In this document: in pieces, positions 1-13,010 of the stretch
Numbering within the stretch: position 1 is the first letter of the stretch
Layout: each line of letters opens with the position of its first letter
Program-made: the position numbers and the translations under genes
From: Hydractinia symbiolongicarpus
Taxonomy: Eukaryota > Cnidaria > Hydrozoa > Anthoathecata > Hydractiniidae
Assembly (NCBI RefSeq): GCF_029227915.1
Contig: NC_079881.1
Coordinates: 15,353,501 to 15,417,500, forward strand
Length of the DNA stretch: 64,000 nt
Direction: 5' to 3'
The notes under the pieces: generated by a model
Told to the model about the DNA's origin: nothing
What the model saw: only the letters and a program-made list of their open reading frames with translations
Databases searched by the model: none

Positions 1-460
1 AATGGATTGGATAAATTATAATGCAACAAAACGTTTTTTTTTATATATTGCATACTGTCCTACCTAACTAAACTTTAGACAAAATGTCAAAAAAAGCAGT
101 TTTTAAACCCAAAATCAACAAATATCAGTCCTTTTAGCAACTTGCATGCTGTTTTACCATCAATAAGTCCTACACAATATTTTAAATGTCACATAGTATT
201 CTGTCACAAATGTTCACATAAAATATAAAAAAACAGCTTGTATAGTGTGAAACCAATTGGCAAAATGTCTCTTAGCATTCTTTTTTAATGGATTTTGTGC
301 CGTATCATCAGTTAACTAATTAACTAGCGCAATGCAATGCCTTCACTATTCTTTTTTAATGAATTTAAAATGACGTGAGTCTAAATGCATTGACTTTGTG
401 CCGTATCATCAGTTAACTAATAAGACATCCGTTTTTCGGCTGCATCAGAGGAAATTGAAC
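1..460. other. Non-coding, short direct repeats
   Basis: No coding signal is seen. A 26-bp segment beginning TTTGTGCCGTATCATC occurs at 294-319 and again at 395-420. A shorter T-rich segment (ATTCTTTTTTAATG) occurs at 277-290 and 348-361. The stretch reads as a small local duplication just outside the foldback-like element that starts at 461. Confidence 0.6.
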
Positions 461-2189
461 ACGGCGGCCGAATGGGACCAATATAGAACTGAATATTTCG
501 AATACACAAAAATATTTAAAAATATTTAAAATACAGAACAGAATATTTCAAATACACAAAAATATTGCAAATACAGAACAGAATATTTCAAATACACAAA
601 AAGTATTTAAAATACAGAACAGAATATTTCAATTACACAAGAATATTTAAAATACAGAACATTTCAAATACGCAGAAATATTTCAAATACAGAACAGAAC
701 ATTTCAAATACAGAACAGAATGTTTCAAATACAGAATAGAATATTTCAAATACAGAACAGAATATTTCAAATACAAAACAGAATATTTCAAATACACAAA
801 AATATTTAAAATACAGAACAGAATATTTCAATTACACAAGAATATTTAAAATACAGAACAGAATATTTCAAATACACAAGAATATTTAAAATACAGAACA
901 GAATATTTCAAATACACAAAAATATTCCAAATACAGAACATTTCAAATACACAAAAATATTTAAAATACAGAACAGAATATTTTAAATTCACAAAAATAT
1001 TCCAAATACAGAACATTTCAAGTACGCAAAAATATTCCAAATACAGAACATTTCAAGTACGCAAAAATATTCCAAATACAGAACATTTCAAATACACAAA
1101 AATATTTAAAATACAGAACAGAATATTTTAAATTCACAAAAATATTCCAAATACAGAACATTTCAAGTACGCAAAAATATTCCAAATACAGAACATTTCA
1201 AGTACGCAAAAATATTCCAAATACAGAACATTTCAAATACACAAAAATATTTAAAATACAGAACAGAATATTTCAAATTCACAAAAATATCCCAAATACA
1301 GAACATTTCAAGTACGCAAAAATATTCCAAATACAGAACATTTCAAGTACGCAAAAATATTCCAAATATAGAACATTTCAAGTACGCAAAAATATTCCAA
1401 ATACAGAACATTTCAAGTACGCAGCAGAATATTTTAAATATACACAGTAAAATATTTCAAATATACGGTACGAAAATATTCTAAATAAATTTTTAAAAAT
1501 AAATGTACGGTGCAAAAGTATTCCCAAATATGCTGGTAAAACAGTGATGTAAAATCTGCCACTGTGTATCAAGGTATATTCGTTCGTACATTTTGCCTAT
1601 TTCAATTTATCTTAAATGTAGAAACTATGTTCAAATTTTTCCCCTTTTTAATATTTTTGTCTAGGTCCCGTTGTTGCCGAGTTTTTTTTAAACGACCCAC
1701 AATAAAACTAACGCAGTTTTTTAATTCTGAGACATTTTAGGTGGACAGAAGGTATAATTTTAAAATTTTAGATTTGTAACGACAGATATCAAAAAGTCGT
1801 TGCCGTTTTTTGGGGACGCAAAGGTACCTGAATTTTGTCTAGGGGGTAGTGTAATACCTTTCTGCGTAAATTTTAGTATAGATTTTAGAAACACTGTCCA
1901 TTTCTACTTATTTTCTTGTTTTAAATTTTCGCAAATGTGCACGGCGCTATATCTCGGCCGTGTGTTAATTTTATTAACCAAAATGTTATGAAACAGAACA
2001 CAACTTCAGGTAAAAAAAATCCACATGACAAAACATGTTATATGCATCTCTTCACGTTACCTAACTATGTAACTAATGGCTTTTCATGCTACAAACTTGT
2101 TTTGCTTTCAAATATTCTGCTGTGTATTTAAAATATTCTTTTGTGCATTGGAAGTATCCTGTTTTGTATTGGCCCGATTCGGCCGCCGT
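461..2189. mobile_element. Foldback-like element with inverted ends
   Basis: The left end starts ACGGCGGCCGAAT at 461. The reverse complement of the right end, finishing at 2189, starts ACGGCGGCCGAATC. The similarity continues for about 85 bp into the AATATTT-type repeat sequence, so the two ends are imperfect inverted repeats. The left arm expands into a long tandem array, while the right arm holds only one or two units. No transposase is encoded inside. Foldback elements are known for long inverted repeats made of tandem subunits, and this matches, but no clean target-site duplication was found. Alternatively it is a minisatellite that captured a MITE. Confidence 0.5.
480..1450. repeat. Tandem array, 35/40-bp units
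   Basis: A tandem array whose 40-bp unit begins GAATATTTCAAATACACAAA, mixed with a 35-bp variant containing AAGTACGCAAAAATATTCC. The 40-bp form dominates the left part and the 35-bp form the right (about 1000-1420), showing two rounds of expansion. The open frames on both strands here (for example 565-849 plus, 846-1040 minus) are lysine/tyrosine/phenylalanine repeats caused by the array. They are not genes. Confidence 0.9.
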
Positions 2190-3938
2190 AAATCTACTTT
2201 GCCTGTTACATACAGGCATACATACACACACATACACATAGTTTCTGTATTATTTAAGAGATATTTATTGTTGATGATGATGTTGCTGTTGTTGTTGTTG
2301 TTGAAGGACTATGTTCTGGCACATCCATATACAATTGCACATAACTCTTATCCAGACTAATAAAATTTACAATATTGGAAACACGTATTTGGCGTCTGCC
2401 TTTAGATGGAAGAGTGTATTCCCTCGAACTGATTTTTTTATCATATTGATTAAAACTGTTGACATTACCTATAATCCTCGTGTTGCTATTTTTCTAGCAT
2501 TTATATTTATGCATTGTGCGGCTTTCTACTTGGATTCGGTGATAGTAGCTTTAATACACAGGTGAGTTCCTGATTTTTCCTGAGTTTTTGATTTTATGTT
2601 TACGCGAGTTCTAATAACATTTGCTGCGGAGATATAGATTTATGTTTTCTTTTAGATATATTCAATTTTGGGAACGCTTTACTCTGATGATAGTGCACCA
2701 GCATTTGCACTTTATAAATGCATACAGGTACCTTTGCTGGCTATTTGTCGTGTTCAATGTGTAAAATAATAGTTTGCTGCGTATATTGTCGTTAATTTAG
2801 ATGTACTTTTCAAAGAATTTGTAGTTAAAATTTTCGTACAGCATTTTTTGCGTCAAATCATTTCTTAACATTATTTAATACAAAAATGCAATACAGAAGT
2901 GATGACATCAGATGGGTCAAATTTAGAGCGTTGTATAACGTAAATAATTTTGTTATTCTGTGCTTATGTTTGTATTTATGACTTGAACTTTATACTTAAG
3001 GATTCAGCTTAAAGTTCCTGAATTTTCAGAGCTGAAATTTTGAACTCGATTATTGTTCAAACTAGAAGACTTTTCTTTTTAGTCTGTAGCAGCTGCTATT
3101 GCGTTTGCGTATGGTACAAAGCTTGTGTTGCGATATCAGTTATTGATTTTGGTAAGTCTCGCCGTTTTTCTTATGAACTGTTGCGGTATACTGTTTTGGC
3201 AATGATTGTCTTAGATGTATCCAACAGAGATCTTACAAAAAAACACAGCAATATCTCAAGTGCTTACATCTTAGATAATTAATCAGATTAAATAGGGGTT
3301 AGGTAGCAATATTGCACTCCCCTCATAAAATTTTGTGTATCCTTCTGTTCAACCTTCACTTATTAAATAACATGCGTACCTTTGAATAAAACAATATCTG
3401 TAACCGTGCTTGCTGGCTCCCGTAGCTGTAGTGTGTGAATCGAAGTGAAAATTTAGCGTTAATCACATTTTCCGAATGAAACTTATGTAACTTTTTGAAA
3501 AAGAGTGTCTCTTGGAAATCGTTGTTTTTTGTTTGTTTTGAGCAACAAAAAGGGGGCTAAAAAAGGAAACAGCATGGCGATTATAAGGGAGATTCGAAGA
3601 AGCTGATATCCTACAATTCACGATAAATGTCTAGTGGAATATTTGAATTTGTTTCAATATAATTGTTCTAAATAATGTGAATGATGATCACTTGACAGTA
3701 TCAGTAGAACACTACATGCGCTATCTAGAATCTATCCTCATCTCTTTTATTGCTAACAAATCTCTACTAAGGACAGACGGATGGACGGACGGACAGGAAA
3801 AACCCAGCTTATTTGAAAGCCTCTAATACTTATACTCTGAAAAATGATCTGCAGATTACACCTCTACGAACTTGAATACTGTTTTACAGACCAGATTTGG
3901 TAACCAGACTTCACAGAATTTCGTTGACTATTTTATTA
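2190..3938. other. Intergenic, no gene seen
   Basis: AT-rich sequence without a supported gene. It holds a short ACACATAC run near 2220-2240 and a GTT/GAT trinucleotide microsatellite around 2270-2305. Small open frames show no recognisable domain. Confidence 0.6.
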
Positions 3939-4372
3939 CAGGGTGACCACTCCTCCTTAAATTCCTTAAATAACCTTATAAAAAGAAAATCGCCTTAAAA
4001 GTACTTAAATATACTAAAAAAATTGAAATTTTAGCTATCTCCTTAATTTCCCTTATTTTTATTTTTTCTGATCGTAACTTTTTGGGAAATGTTTTCATAG
4101 ATTGTTCATCACCAATAAAATAAGACTTTCTCTGTTACCTGAAATCCTATATTTTCTAACTTTCAGGGTTTAATTTATATGTATATTTGTATATGTATAA
4201 TTTTTTCATCGTAGAGCATAGTATGTAACATTAAAGATAGAAATCTAAAACTTGTTTTCTCCTTATTTTTTATTTTTTTATTCTCGCTCGCATCAAAATA
4301 TCTTTAAAATGTCAATTGTCTCCTTAAATCTCCTTAATATCCTTACTTTTAAATTTTCTTAGCCAACCATCA
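3939..4372 (+). mobile_element. Possible non-autonomous hAT-like element
   Basis: The sequence from 3939 starts CAGGGTGACCACTCC, like the CAGGGTG tips common in hAT-type elements. It is followed by repeated CTCCTTAA/CCTTAAA blocks, which reappear at about 4320-4350 near the proposed right end. No transposase frame is present. The right inverted end and 8-bp target duplication could not be matched cleanly, so the call rests on the left tip and block structure. Confidence 0.35.
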
Positions 4373-5541
4373 TTAGAGTATTTTTAGCACAAGAAAAATT
4401 CTGTAGAAAGAAAGTGGAAAAGTCTGAAAAATATGAACTGCAGAAACTTGCTTAAAACATCAGAAATACATACGCAGTTGTAGCGCCGTTGTAATCATGG
4501 CACAATAAATGTGTAACAAAATGTCTTTTAAAATTTCATTCTGAATGGTTCTTTTGTGTCGTTTCTGCATGTTAGCTAAAGATGTACTTGGACTTTTGAC
4601 AATATCTCAAAGCAGGGATTATAATGACTGAACGAGGTTACACTGTATCAGTATGAGGCGTGTGGGCTAGGAGGATAGAAATAGAGAAGAGGAAACTTTA
4701 TTTTTTAAATTTCTATTGTATTAGGCTCATCTCTTATGTGATCTTTCTTTTGTTATTATAATTTTAAAGTTTGTCAGTTCCAGTTTTAAAGACGTAAATA
4801 ATTCTAGCGCACTCTTGGAAGCAATTTTTTAATATATATTTTTTTAAGGTGGGAAATATTTCTTAATCAAACTTAAGGCTGAAATTTTGTAAAATTTTTG
4901 CTTAAATAATGTAATATTTTATGCTAAAACATTATGCTTAGCAACCGTTATGGTTGAAATCAAAATCTAAGCCTTGTTTGTTCTTGTTAAGCCTTGTTTT
5001 GACATCAAAATAGATTCAGAAACTCGTATTCTAGAGAAATTAATATATGTATTTAACAAATACAAAAAAGTTAAAATAGATTTGTTTAACTTAAAATTGA
5101 GAGACCATCTTCTTCATGGGAAGTACTCTTTCTTGTCAACAAATTTGTGCTACCAGGAGAAGATAACACACTTTGTGCATACACTTTCCCAATACTTTAT
5201 ATACAAAAGTGTGATTTCCTTTGTTTATTCATTTGTACGTAAAGAGACAAGTGTTATAAACTCGACTTAATTCAATAACAAACAAAAAACAATTATACCC
5301 CAAAGAATCAAAATTGATAAGCTATCATGTCATCTTGCACACATTCGAAATGTGTCAAGAGAAGGCTTAACATTGTGAAGCAAATCTTTTGAGAAAATGC
5401 ACTCTAGCTAGTTATCTTGCGATGAAAATTTGATTCCAAGAAGAAGAAAAACATGCGACACATGCAAAAATACATTTTTTGTGCAAAATTCACGATGTAC
5501 ATTATGTAAAAAAGAGAGAAGTTTTATGTCAAAAAACTAAA
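4373..5541. other. Intergenic, no gene seen
   Basis: AT-rich DNA. An open frame at 4974-5270 (98 residues) has no recognisable domain and the composition of chance open sequence. Nothing else is supported. Confidence 0.55.
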
Positions 5542-6362
5542 TCTCTATAATAATACGCTAAGTGTGTCCGTCTGTCTGTGACAGGCATAGTTGATATCGT
5601 CATTTTCCTTTGATGTTGCCGAAATTCTCTTTGAAGTCGCCGAAAAAATTATGTCCATTTTGCTAGCGGGTTTACTTTGTTTGCATCACGTGATGAAAAC
5701 AACTCAATTTGATTTGCTAAAATAAATTTAACGGCTAACTTTCGAAAAATGGTGTCTTCGCGCCACCAAAAAAAACCCACAAAAAAACGATCTTGAAAAA
5801 AGTAAAATAAGTGGTTCAAAAAAGCATATTTAAAAAGAAACAAGACGTATGATATATGCAAACAACCTCGCGAATAAAGTTTACAAAAAGCTGTCTATCA
5901 AATTGGGATTTTTGTTACGAAGTTAGACACGACATATTTTACTATTCAGATACGCAATAATATTTGTTACACACTTATTTTTCAAAATTGATTTGTGAGA
6001 CCTTCCTGAACGGAATATTCCTCGAACTTTTAATTTTTGATGGGTCCGTCTTGGGTGACTGACAGGAAGAAGAAAGACCACAAACCCACAAACCCCAAAA
6101 TTTGCGAAATTCATTAATTCAGTTAATTCTGCCTACATTCACTTTTTTAGTTTGGTGGAAACACCTTTATTTACTAGTTAGTTAAACAAGTGTTTTGAAC
6201 ACTTGTCTTATCTTTTCAAAAAAGAAAAAAGAAAAAAAAAGTAAAAATAGTTACCAAGATCAGATTCGAACACACAACGACTCCCGTGTCGGTGTTCGGA
6301 GAGGCAAAAATTTCCATTCTTGTAGGACACATTTGCGTTTTAATACAAGCTCACGAGCTTGT
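5542..6362 (+). mobile_element. Dispersed repeat R1, copy A (Helitron-like start)
   Basis: The segment from about 5845 to 6362 is strongly similar, in inverted orientation, to 54222-55179. Shared blocks include AACCTCGCGAATAAAGTTTAC and the terminal palindrome ACAAGCTCACGAGCTTGT (6345-6362), after which the copies diverge. Upstream, 5542 begins TCTCTATAATAATACGC, a TC start followed by ATAATAATA of the kind seen at 5' ends of animal Helitrons. A similar start occurs at 23894 and, inverted, at 31727. No Rep/helicase is encoded, so this would be non-autonomous. That 5542 belongs to the same element as the 3' hairpin is inference. A partial internal repeat of 5760-5845 appears at 6465-6560, outside the proposed end. 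Confidence 0.45.
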
Positions 6363-8135
6363 AAAAAGTCCAAGTGAAGAAGTAGAAAAGTGAAGTTGGA
6401 AGTTAAAGCGGAGCTACATGGAGCTAGAAGTAAAGTAAATTTAGAAGTAGAAAATAAAGACCACCAAAAAAAGCACAGAAGAACGATCCCTTTACCTTGA
6501 AAAAAAGGGGAAAAAGTGGTTTAAAAAAGCATAGCTATGTATTTAAAAAGAAAAGAGACCAAGTGAAGAAGTAGAAAAGTGAAGTGAGAAGTGGAGCTAG
6601 ATGTAAAGTAAAGTTAGAAGTAGAAAACAAAGGATAGAGTTTAAAGTCGATTTGAAATCACAAATAGTAAGAACTTTGATATTTTTAGACGTTTGGTTTT
6701 TATGTCAGTGGATCAAGCAGACTTGCATTTCCCAGGAAAAGCCACAGTTTTATATTTTACCGCGTATGTAACCATATTTGTTTACGTTTTGTTGCATAAT
6801 TCATGTGCCCTGGCGCGTAACTAATGTATTGTCCTAAAATTCAAAATGCTACATAAAGTTGTTGGCTGAAAACTTTGGTTTGTTGAGCTGTAATGTTACT
6901 AATTTTACACTACTATTGCTTCTCTTTAGCTATATATCTTTTACTAAGCACAAATAGCTAGCTTTGTTTTTAGCGAAGTGTTCCCAGTTTAAGTATATTT
7001 AACTGGGTATCTTAGCTAGCTAATGTTAGCCTCCAAGTCCAGCCCCCCATCCCATGACTAGCTCTAACATATGACTTCTGTTGTTATTCCTCTTTTTAAT
7101 TATCTATAGCTAACTTCTATGGTTTCCAAATTTCTCTTCTTTTATGAGCACGAGTTATGATGTAACAAGCTAGCTAGCTACCTACAAAATCTTTCAAAGA
7201 CTCGAACTTTTGCAGGATAGTGGGATGTATTTTTATGCCCATAGAGTATAAATGAATTCTGTTGTTTACATTTTCAGTGGTAAGGAATTTCGGCTTTGGC
7301 ATTTGCGTGGCAAGGAAAAAGATTGGGGTGCTAGGTAAAGCAAATTATCAGTTCATTTCTTCAAACAAAGTCATTATTATGACTTATGAATTCAAATAAA
7401 TCAACTCGATAATAGTTTATAATCCCAACGACTTCCCCGTTAGAAGAAATCCACAGTAAAAGACCTTTCTTCACCAAATCCTAGCATCTTTTTTCCTGCC
7501 ACGCAAAAGCCAGAGGCAAGGAGCTTACCGCTAAAAAGTAAACAAATGACGTCACGATGACGTCATTCATCTATATTTTTTTTTGACATTTGCCAGGGTA
7601 ACACATGCAATATGACAAGTGGAACAAATTTTTTAGAATTTAAAGTGTGTGTGTTAAGTTATTTATTATTGTTTTGTTTCTGATTTTGTAATCTAATGGG
7701 TGATGACTGTATGGACTGAAATGACTGATTTTTCTAAATTTTGATGTGCTTCATAACCATTTTGTGAAAGATTGATGGGTAACGGCATCTTACGACATGC
7801 TTAATGCAATTATTTTTGTTGATTTAGATGTGTTTCTCAAAAACCAATCTGTTTTACATTTTGTGTAAACTTTTGTTTACGAACCGATTACAATGTTTCC
7901 AAAATAATGATCTTTTTTAATTCAAGTTTATTCTTTGCTTATTGATTTTTGACATTTATGTTCAGAATTGTTGGTAAAGGGTAGTACGGATCATCATACT
8001 AAAAAAGAAAATTTTTTGTGTTCTTAACTGGTTAATTTTTACATTTTGTGTACATTTTTGTGAGAGAGAATGGTATGCAACTGAAATGACTGATTTTTCT
8101 AGATTTACATTTAATGTTTTCGAAACTATGGCTTT
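6363..8135. other. Intergenic with AGCTAGCT clusters
   Basis: No gene is seen. The stretch holds a partial duplication of R1 sequence (6465-6560), AGCTAGCT clusters near 6957-7020 and 7165-7185, and the paired CRE-like sites listed separately. Confidence 0.55.
7547..7565. promoter_or_regulatory. Two adjacent CRE-like palindromes
   Basis: TGACGTCA occurs at 7547-7554 and again at 7558-7565, separated by three bases. TGACGTCA is the full CREB/ATF palindrome. No transcript start is visible nearby, so function is not shown; the two sites could belong to an unrecognised repeat. Confidence 0.3.
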
Positions 8136-8511
8136 TTCATATTTTTGTGTAAGCTTTTAAGGGAAAAACAATATTTTAAATGTGTAAAGAACTTATTTTT
8201 GTTGATTTGTGCTAACTCTTGCAGGCCAACTTTTTGACATTTCAGAATAAAATACTGAGGGTTTTCAACATAACCACTTATAAGATGTAACATATTTAAG
8301 ATGCATTATTTCTGACATTTTTATTATCCGTGTTGTGACTGTTGTGTGTCAATGTTGTGAGTGTCATTGTTGTAACTTTTTATCAACTAGATTTTGCACC
8401 TTGCAAGCTGTTCTTTTTTATTTTGTGTGTAATATTTGACATTTGACATTTTGTGTAAAATTTTAAGAACTTTTTTTTTGTATATGCATTGCTTACGTCA
8501 GCAAAACATCT
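8136..8511. repeat. Dispersed repeat R2, copy 1
   Basis: About 375 bp here match 30456-30842 in the same orientation with scattered substitutions and small indels. Shared landmarks are TTCATATTTTTGT at the left edge, GACATTTCAGAATAAAATAC, short GTGTTGTGACTGT repeats (expanded in the other copy) and CAGCAAAACATC at the right edge. No coding capacity; type unknown. Confidence 0.7.
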
Positions 8512-11500
8512 AAAGCAATTTATTTTTTTAATGGCTTTTTGCCTAATTGGATTTTTCCACGGGCCTTATCGATTAGTTGTATATATATAATACATAAACA
8601 TTAAATATAAAGGTAGAGAGTATTTGTGTTTGATAGAGTAATTACTCTTTATTTGTCATGACGGTCTAGTTTCTGACAATCTTTTCGAAGTTCTTGACTT
8701 TTGTACTGACTGAAGGTTTGAGTTTGTGTTTCATCCAACGTCACTTTCCTGTCGTACAAAATTTACAAAACACGATTTTTCGAGTCTTTTTAATAGGGTA
8801 TTCCATGGACCAGAAAAATATATTTTGGTAAAAAACTCTTCTAGACCTCTCTGTGTTAAACAACTTGAAAATTGTGTCATTTTTACCCACAAACTTTAAA
8901 TGTAGCTAGCTATATAACTTTTCCAAACACCTTGGCCACAGTTAGCTTAGAATTAGCTAACAATTTTTTATCTTCGAGTAGAACAACATCTGATAAATTA
9001 TATAAATCAAATTTTTGGTTTGTTTATCAGCTTTTGCACACTGTCTTTCCGCAATTACTTTGCTGAGCTAGCTAGCTAGCATAACATTAGTTCCTGTATG
9101 TGTGTGAAGATTAACAAAATAACTAATAGTTTGAAAATCCAAACATACGTTGAATCAACTCACATGGCTGACTTGTTCCCAAAACAAACTTCTGTGAGCA
9201 TATCACATGACATTTGTAGTTATAAGATGTAATTTTACACGCCGTTATATCCCTTTAAATTTCATTTTCGTTTATTATGCAAAAATGTTTGAAATTTTAT
9301 GGTACCAAATTAATAATATGTAACGAAATCCTGAAGCTCTAAGCATAAAACGTCACAAAAGGATGCAGGGAACATTCCTAAATCACTCATATTGCAACCC
9401 TTTTGCGGCCGCTGTTTGTTTGTATTTTGTTAATCAGTAGACAACACTATCAACCTTCGACAAGCTTCAAAATGGCGATTTTCAAGCCCTCCGCAAGAAC
9501 GTTTCTCATGTGATTTGTTTGTGATGTATCAAGATGCAATTTATTTACAACGTTTAATTGCTACAATAAGCACAACGAAGGTGAATTTAACATCCAATCA
9601 GTAGCTTTTCCCGCGCTTTATTTTAGCAAAAAAAAAACAAAGGTTTGAACAGATTTCAATAGCTTCGAAATAAGATGGTTCTCCTTCTCTATTTCTATCC
9701 TCCTAGGTATGAGCAATATTGTTTGTAAGGCAGCGTTTTGTATGTATGTATTTTTCATAAAGGTGGAAATTTGTCGTGTGTTATAGACTGTTTTTTTGGT
9801 GTATGATTTTTCTATATTACACGGATTAGCTATCTTTATGTGACCCATGATTTTTTCATGATGCACAACGACTGGTAATGGTAATGTATTTCGACTTCAA
9901 TCGAAATATAGAAATTGGCTCTTCTTTTAAAATAGCGTATACCATGTGTATGTTTGTATTCAAATTTAATTGTATTCATATTTAAAATAAGATATGAACA
10001 AAAAGTAGCTACAACGTAAGCAATGTTAACCGTAACTAATTGTACTGTTAAGTTTGAAACAAGATGTTAACCTCGAGAGTTAGCGGTTATAACGTGAACA
10101 AAAATTCGAAAATGAAGACTTTCTCCGCAATTTTAGTTTTCCCAACATTTATGACATATTACATAGAATTGCTATAATAGGTAAAAAGTTTTTCTCTAGA
10201 AATATGGGTACATCCCTTGTCTTCATGGTTTCCAGTATGACATTCGACAGGAGCAAAACAATTCAACCGTTGTTGACTTTCTTCAACAACGCAACATTAT
10301 TCCATTAAAGCTTATCTTCCGCGAAAAAAACAGGTTAAGGTCATATCAAAGACCTTTAAAAGTTATCTAGGAATCTTTTAGCTTTTTAGAAATCTGTATT
10401 GGTTCTCGAGATGTCTTAAAGGTTTCGGTAACTGTGCGAAATTATGACGTCATGAACTATAATCAGTGACAAAAAATTTGGAACCACGGCAGTTTTTTGG
10501 GCACTTCCAACGTTGGAAAAGCTAATCACACTTTCTAACACGCCATAGTTACGGAGTACTCCACGTCAGGTGCCACGAAGTGCCGAAATGTGAAAAACAT
10601 GGGCCGTGCTCACGTCAGCAACAATTTGCACAGCCAAAGGCTGGATTTAACCAAATAACCTATTATCCCAAGTCCTACGTCCGCTGTAAATATTCAAGTG
10701 AGCGTTCATAAAATCAAATTTTGTAAATCAAATATAGAAATAGCTTAGAATACTACTTGTGGCGACGGAATTTTGCGCTTATATGCTAACATTTTTTGTC
10801 GCTTATTGTCATACTTGTGGAACTTAGTTCAAAATCTTAAGAACCAAGATTTTTCAAAAAATGTGCAAATTCTTGGACAATTTTTCAAGATTCATATATT
10901 AACTGGGAAAGGTTTCATTTTTCTTTGCTTAAACCTTCTTGTAGGAGATGAAGACACTTTCATACATTGGATATGCTGCTGTTTTTACGAAAATGTTTTT
11001 ATGTCACAGGTCATACGTTTACATCAAAATATTTAGTAGGTGTAGTAATCTAATCGCAAAAAAAATTAGTTTTCAAGTTTTTAAAACTGTTCTTATATAG
11101 TCATATTGCGAAGCAAAGTATAAGTGTTTGGTTTAGGCACAAATTTTCTTACTTTTGATAAATGGCCGAACGCACAATATTGAAAGTAAAATGTTAAGTA
11201 GTTTTTTAATTAAGGCACATGGCACTACGAAGAGGCAGATAATAAAAGCAAAAAATTAAAAATGACGGCGTGTTGGCGATAGAAACAACGTGGTTAATAA
11301 ACAAAACATTTAAAAAAATAACGTAAAAAATGACATTTAGTTATGAAAAAGACGCAAAATGCTATTTAACTTAACTAGTAGTAGTTTCGTTACAGAAATC
11401 AATATAGAAAGGGATGCTGAGCCGGGGACAAGATCCCCTTCTTTCGCAAGCAAAAAAAACCATTTTTACCTGGAATATTTCAGATTATGGTTAAATACAT

Positions 11501-11667
11501 TAGCTAGCTGCATCTTGTTGTGATGAACTAAACGTTTTTTTTAATAGGGCATTTCTGTTAATGAAATTGATGATTAGGTGCTATGAGGATAGAGCTGTAT
11601 GAAATTTTTCCCCTTTTTCAAAGATTTACTGTTGTGCTCAATATAGCTACTATATAGCTATAGGTGC
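8512..11667. other. Intergenic, no gene seen
   Basis: AT-rich DNA with a GCTAGCTAGC cluster at about 9066-9080 and a short GC-richer island at about 10440-10690 containing TGACGTCA near 10445. Open frames such as 8872-9066 and 10773-11036 show no recognisable domain and I do not support them as genes. Confidence 0.5.
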
Positions 11668-11752
11668 AAGATAATTATGTTTTTCCCGGCCCTGTCCATA
11701 ATTTGAACCTGGATCTCTCATTTGAGAATGTCATAGCCTAGACCAACAGGGC
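11668..11752 (-). mobile_element. tRNA-derived SINE copy, minus strand
   Basis: Read on the minus strand from 11752, the sequence starts GCCCTGTTGGTCTAGGC, contains a pol III A-box-like TGGTCTAGG and a B-box-like GGTTCAAATT, and closes with ACAGGGC able to pair with the start. A tail GGGAAAAACATAATTATC follows. Head and tail match the two copies at 29303 and 37132, so this is a dispersed tRNA-derived family and not a functional tRNA. The B box is degraded relative to the other copies. Confidence 0.6.
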
Positions 11753-12660
11753 GTGAATGCATATATAATTTTACATTATGTGCTTCTTCCAAAATGCTAA
11801 CTAAATTTTCGGACAGAACTGGAAAATTTAGCTAACATTTCGGAAGAGCACACATCGATGGTCAACAGAAGTTCCACTTCACAGTTGCAAATTATGACCA
11901 GAAGTTTACAGTAAAGTCTAATTTAATAATAAGGATATCAAAATTCAGTTTTCTTATACAAATGTCGGGTTCTTCATTCAATTCTTTATATTGGTACGTT
12001 AATTGTCGGTTGTTTTAAACGGATTCAATGTCGATTAGTATCGTTAAAAGCTCGTTATGTTTTAAACAACCATTGATAAAATCTCCTTTAAAGGTCTCTT
12101 CACCGACGTAACTAAACTTGTCCAATTAAATTTGAGGCTAAGTCCAAATACACCTCTGGTACGTGCACATGTAATTACTGTAATACATGATTTAAACATA
12201 TCTGGTTCTTCTGTAAACACGCTTTTCACAAACAAATAATCTACTCTTCGGCAAAGCTGGAGGATCTGGATAGGGGTATGATTTGTTTCATATTTTCGAA
12301 TTTTTCGACACTTACCAAAAAAATTCTTACAATATTTCTACCAATTGGTAATTTACAATTCTTTAAATACAGTTATTTTGGAACCATTTTTACAGTTACG
12401 TTACTAGTAATCAGTCTGGTTATATGAAAATCAGGTACCAGTAAAATTGTATAGTTCAAGTGATATCGTACAGGAGCATCTCCTTACCAAGCCCTGCACC
12501 ACAGCAAAGAATTTTTGTCTTCAAACCAATTAAGTGTATATTCCTATTGTTTAAACTTTCTAAGTTTCTTTACATCTTAGGCATCTTTGACTTGCACAAC
12601 CAATTTCTTCGGCTGACAGAATACTTATTATTTTCATATTATTTTGATTTAATTATACTT
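11753..12660. other. Intergenic, no gene seen
   Basis: AT-rich DNA. The open frame at 12460-12675 (71 residues) is hydrophobic and chance-like. Nothing else is supported. Confidence 0.5.
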
Positions 12661-13010
12661 ATTTCTCCCATTTAAATACAGTTATGTTTATTCATATTTA
12701 TATATATATTTATATATTCATATTTTTTATATTTATTAATGTTTTTTTGTATATTTTATATTTATTTATTTATTTACTTTTTATTTATTTATTTATTTAC
12801 TTTTTATTTTCTATGTATGTATATTTATTTATTGGTTAACGATGTTGGCCGTCCTCATAACTGTAACGAGTAAAGCTTACAATTATTTAAAATTATTTCT
12901 ATTTATTGATATTTATTTTTATTTATATTTTTTAAATTCTTTTATAATTATTTATATTTATTAGTATTTATTGGTATTTATAATTATTTTTATTTTTGAT
13001 TAACGAGGAA
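12661..13010. repeat. AT-rich simple sequence (TATTTA/TTTAT)
   Basis: Degenerate runs of TTTATTTATT, TATATTTATA and related motifs fill this stretch, interrupted by a short normal segment at about 12835-12885. A low-complexity region, not a gene. Confidence 0.8.

Noticed and set aside
565-1572. Lysine/tyrosine-rich frames on both strands
   Set aside because: They are translations of the 35/40-bp tandem array and have no independent coding signal.
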